Origin: Heterobilharzia americana
Taxonomy: Eukaryota > Platyhelminthes > Trematoda > Strigeidida > Schistosomatidae
Length of the DNA stretch: 64,000 nt
NCBI GenBank assembly: GCA_944470555.2
Contig: OX104130.1
Span: 51,121,491-51,185,490 of the forward strand
Direction: 5' to 3'
Made by a program: the position numbers and the translations under genes. Under the pieces are notes generated by a model. That model had not been told where the DNA came from. It was given only the letters and a program-made list of their open reading frames with translations, and searched no databases. Below, in pieces: positions 61,250 to 64,000 of the stretch (its first letter is position 1; every line of letters starts with the position of its first letter).

Positions 61250-62340
61250 TTTCATTATGATGCTTTCATTATCTTCCTAGGCAATATCAAAAGCGCCAGC
61301 TTCAACATGAAGTGAGCTGTCATGCTTTCTTCTTGAATGATTCATTAGCTTGCTGTGACGATGCACTTTATGGCTGACAGTTTCCTTTGGTTGTCACTGA
61401 CTGCATAAACCTTCTTGTTGACAACTTTCTTCTTCTGACCTCAGACATTGTATTTGTGTATCACTTTCCCTGTTGGTTGACAGATTTAGTGTAAGTCTAT
61501 ACGTCTATGGATTCCTGATAAATTTAAATGTCAAGCTCCCAGGTATTCTCTGATATTCTTAGTGTTTCTTTTGTCCAGAATATATGCACTTTCGAAATCG
61601 AATTCATGTCTAAAGTTGTCCCCATATATTGACATAATCGACAATATGTCGTTATATTTAATAGCCAACTGATGTTCATGTAAACGAAGGCGAAGAGGGC
61701 AACTAGTGTTGTTGGTTTATCAGCCACACTAATTCCGAATTGTTTCAGTAATCTTGTGATCCCCAGTATGTTCTTTAAATATGTTAAGATGGTCTGTTTG
61801 CTGATCTCCGTGGATGAATTTGTAGTTGATGATGAACGGGGAAGGTATCTTTGGATGAAGTTGAATTGGTAACTGAAGTGTTATTTCTCTTTTGAATGAA
61901 GTTTGTACGCTACTAATTTTGTGCGTTGTTGGCTTGTTGCTACTGTGGCTGAGGACCTGATGATTGTGTATCGGCTTCCTAAACACCGGAGCCTCTAATT
62001 CTTCCTCACTGATGATACTAACTTAAAGATCGAGGAATAGTAGTGTGTTGTTCCACTCCTACTTTATTGTGAATCTGATGTCATTTAAAACGTTGATCAA
62101 ATTGTGAATGTTTTCTATTTCATCCTTTTTAGTGGGAACATAAGTATCCTCCACGTAGAGGGTCCAGATTTTTGGTTGGGTCACCGGTAAAATTATGTCC
62201 TCCAGTCTCTGGATTACCGCTTCTGCAGTTAATTTAGATACCAGTGGTTCCCTTGGAGTTCCTTCCATCTGGTTGTATATTTTACAACCAAATTGGAAGT
62301 TTGCTGTCAGACAGAGGTCAATGAGTTTCATCGGCACCTA
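61250..62340 (-). mobile_element. Penelope-like element with RT and GIY-YIG remains
   Basis: Minus strand, in order: RT block FQFGCKIYNQMEGTPREPLV and LYVEDTYVPTKKDEIENI (62059-62337; YVDD changed to YVED), VFRKPIHNHQ-like block with SHSSNKPTTHKISS (61729-61986), then the GIY-YIG end with HEHQLAIKYND, DFESAYILDKRNTKNIREYL (about 61520-61690), and the 3' end at about 61250. Frameshifts separate the blocks. An intron-like acceptor (TTCTTTTGTAG) sits at 62340-62350 just before the RT block. Same 3'-end family as the copies at 56270 and 58050. Confidence 0.78.
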
Positions 62341-62344
62341 CAAA

Positions 62345-63375
62345 AGAATAAATAAACGACTCAACTGTCAAACTATGAACACAATTGCCCATTTCTATGA
62401 AACTTTAACACTTTTCAGGAAATATTGTTTTGCTTCATTGATTCTTATCCTTGGTATAGAAGTGCATCTTGTCTAAAAGAAACCTTGCTTGATTAATTCA
62501 GTGAGATTCCATACTGGAATTTTTTATTTAATATAACAAACACATATTACACCTTAATTATATCAAGTTTAAAACCCAAAACGGAATCTCATTTTACCAT
62601 AGTGCCCAAGTTTTAAATTTATTTTTTAAGAATATTTTAACTCACATGTGTTAAATAACGTGTTTCATGCTCTTGTACAGAACTTGCGTTCGTAGCAGTC
62701 AATTTAAACAAACGCATTATTCGTTAGATGAGGATCGATTGTTTCGAAAGTTATATCATATGGAAATAAATCATTCTGAAGAAAACAGAAATAGGTTGAA
62801 ACACTCATAATGGTCAGTTTTGAAATTCAAAACATGCATTTAAACTGGCACGGTAGCGCACCTGATATCAAGTGTATGTATACGAACCTAAATACCTTTA
62901 CTTTTCCTTAGCACTCCAAATGTTTCTGATCCACCAGTGAGGCAACTTGTAAACAAAAGACACTGAAGTAATGGAGACAGTATTTACTATATAGTGCAAT
63001 ACGAAAGTCACAACCGGTTAACTGTTACTCAAACATGATTTAAACAAACGAACAAACGAATAAACAAACAAATTAAAAAATGGAAATAACATTCAATATC
63101 AGCTCATATTCTCTACCTGAATTTTCGCTGTGTTTAACAGCTGCTTCCCTTAGGACAATAGTCCGCCAGCCTTCACAAAGATATCCATTAGGCTACTGAG
63201 TTACGACAGTTAGCCACTGTGTCATGGTTCTAGTAATGATGGCATGGCTTGTGATTTATCGCTTAAGTAAATCATTTGACTACTATCAACATGCGAATGA
63301 GTTCAATGATTTATTGATGTTCTGTATAAGAGTATTCACGAGTTGATTGTCAAGAACCACCGGTATATAAAGGAT
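62345..63375. other. AT-rich stretch, no gene seen
   Basis: No supported feature. The open frame 62195-62476 is the antisense shadow of the PLE fragment. Confidence 0.4.
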
Positions 63376-63379
63376 GATC

Positions 63380-64000
63380 TTGCAACTTGTTTACTACCTA
63401 TTGCTGGTCATGATAAAGAAGCACATCCTTATGCATTTTAGTATTTATGACCGGTTTTGCACAAAAACTCTTAAGACATTTAACCCTGCTAGTAAACATG
63501 TTGGAGATAAGTAGGTGATACGTTTATTGTGCTTAAGTCAATCCATATAGGCAAACTTTTGATTATCATAAATTTAGTTGTAAATCCAATGGAGTTTACT
63601 TATGAACTAGAGAAAGACGACAAAGAACAGGATATGTTGGATTAAAGAATGAAATGAAGCAGGATAGAGCTTAGAAACTAGTGTCTACATAAAGTCTATG
63701 CAAGTGAATCCGTACTTAGACTTTGGTTCATACTGTTTGATATCAGTTTAAATAGGTCTAGCTAAGTGATTCGATAACAGAGTGAAATGCCTAAGCAGTA
63801 GAACTAAAAATCTACAATGGGAAATAAAACATAAAAGCAAACTACTTAGCAATTATTGTTGTAAAAATGTCCATAAATGCATAAGAAATTGCAAGGTACA
63901 AATGAGTAGCAGAGACATAGATGGTGTATATGCTAACGATAGCAACACTAGAAAATGAGAATTCAAAACTTCCATGGTGATACAGTACAAGGAAAACAGA
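63380..64000 (+). mobile_element. Penelope-like element RT remnant, runs off window
   Basis: Plus strand with frameshifts: KTLKTFNPASKHVGDK (about 63452-63513; VDD changed to VGD), then DTFIVLKSIHI, NPMEFTYELEKDDKEQDMLD (about 63583-63645), aligning with 41120-41340 of the inverted PLE (ALQTFSPAPKIWWRHVDDTF and RLTYEVGTEQRELRMLD). Further on, KCIRN and NDSNTRK-like pieces match the region before GIY-YIG. It continues past the window end. Confidence 0.65.

Overview
This is an AT-rich animal DNA window with no prokaryotic features. The repeat content points to a blood fluke (Schistosoma or close kin): RTE-clade non-LTR retrotransposons of the SR2/Perere type, several Penelope-like elements (PLEs) with GIY-YIG endonuclease remnants, and short tRNA-related SINEs of the Sm-alpha type with hammerhead-ribozyme cores. 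Genus is inferred from these families, not proven. No complete host gene is visible. The best host-coding signals are one probable 3'-terminal exon (11365-11998, +) and one probable internal exon (1623-1988, +). They could belong to one gene with an RTE copy in its intron, but their splice phases do not join directly, so any link needs further exons.

Layout. RTE copies: A (2546-5986, -), near full length; B (14016-16365, -), 5'-truncated and almost identical to most of A; E (19720-20795, +), 5'-truncated with a target-site duplication (TSD); C (24179-27449, -), the only full-length copy with a clear TSD and the best-preserved coding sequence; F (34343-35111, -), 5'-truncated with a TSD and a sister of E; D (36431-39180, -), old and internally deleted. 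PLE copies: 17900-18480 (-), 40212-42304 (an inverted pair), 48920-50640 (+), 50656-51520 (-), 56270-57560 (-), 58050-58345 (+), 61250-62340 (-) and 63380-64000 (+, running off the window). SINE copies lie at about 666, 6465, 7655, 12590, 19385, 27595, 31915, 33525, 46255, 46935, 47700 and 55255. A near-perfect inverted repeat with arms of about 160 bp and a 21-bp loop lies at 39198-39540, just beyond the 5' end of RTE copy D.

How the parts relate. The RTE copies encode an apurinic-type endonuclease followed by a reverse transcriptase. All are broken by frameshifts or stops, so none is autonomous as written. Copies A, B and D share a two-codon insertion inside the catalytic FADD motif. Copies E and F share one premature stop although each has its own TSD. 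Both patterns suggest that families of defective copies were still being copied, either by a helper enzyme in trans or from a common source. The PLE copies belong to at least two families by their 3' ends; one carries a good hammerhead-like core at its 3' end. Between the repeats are long AT-rich stretches in which I see no gene.
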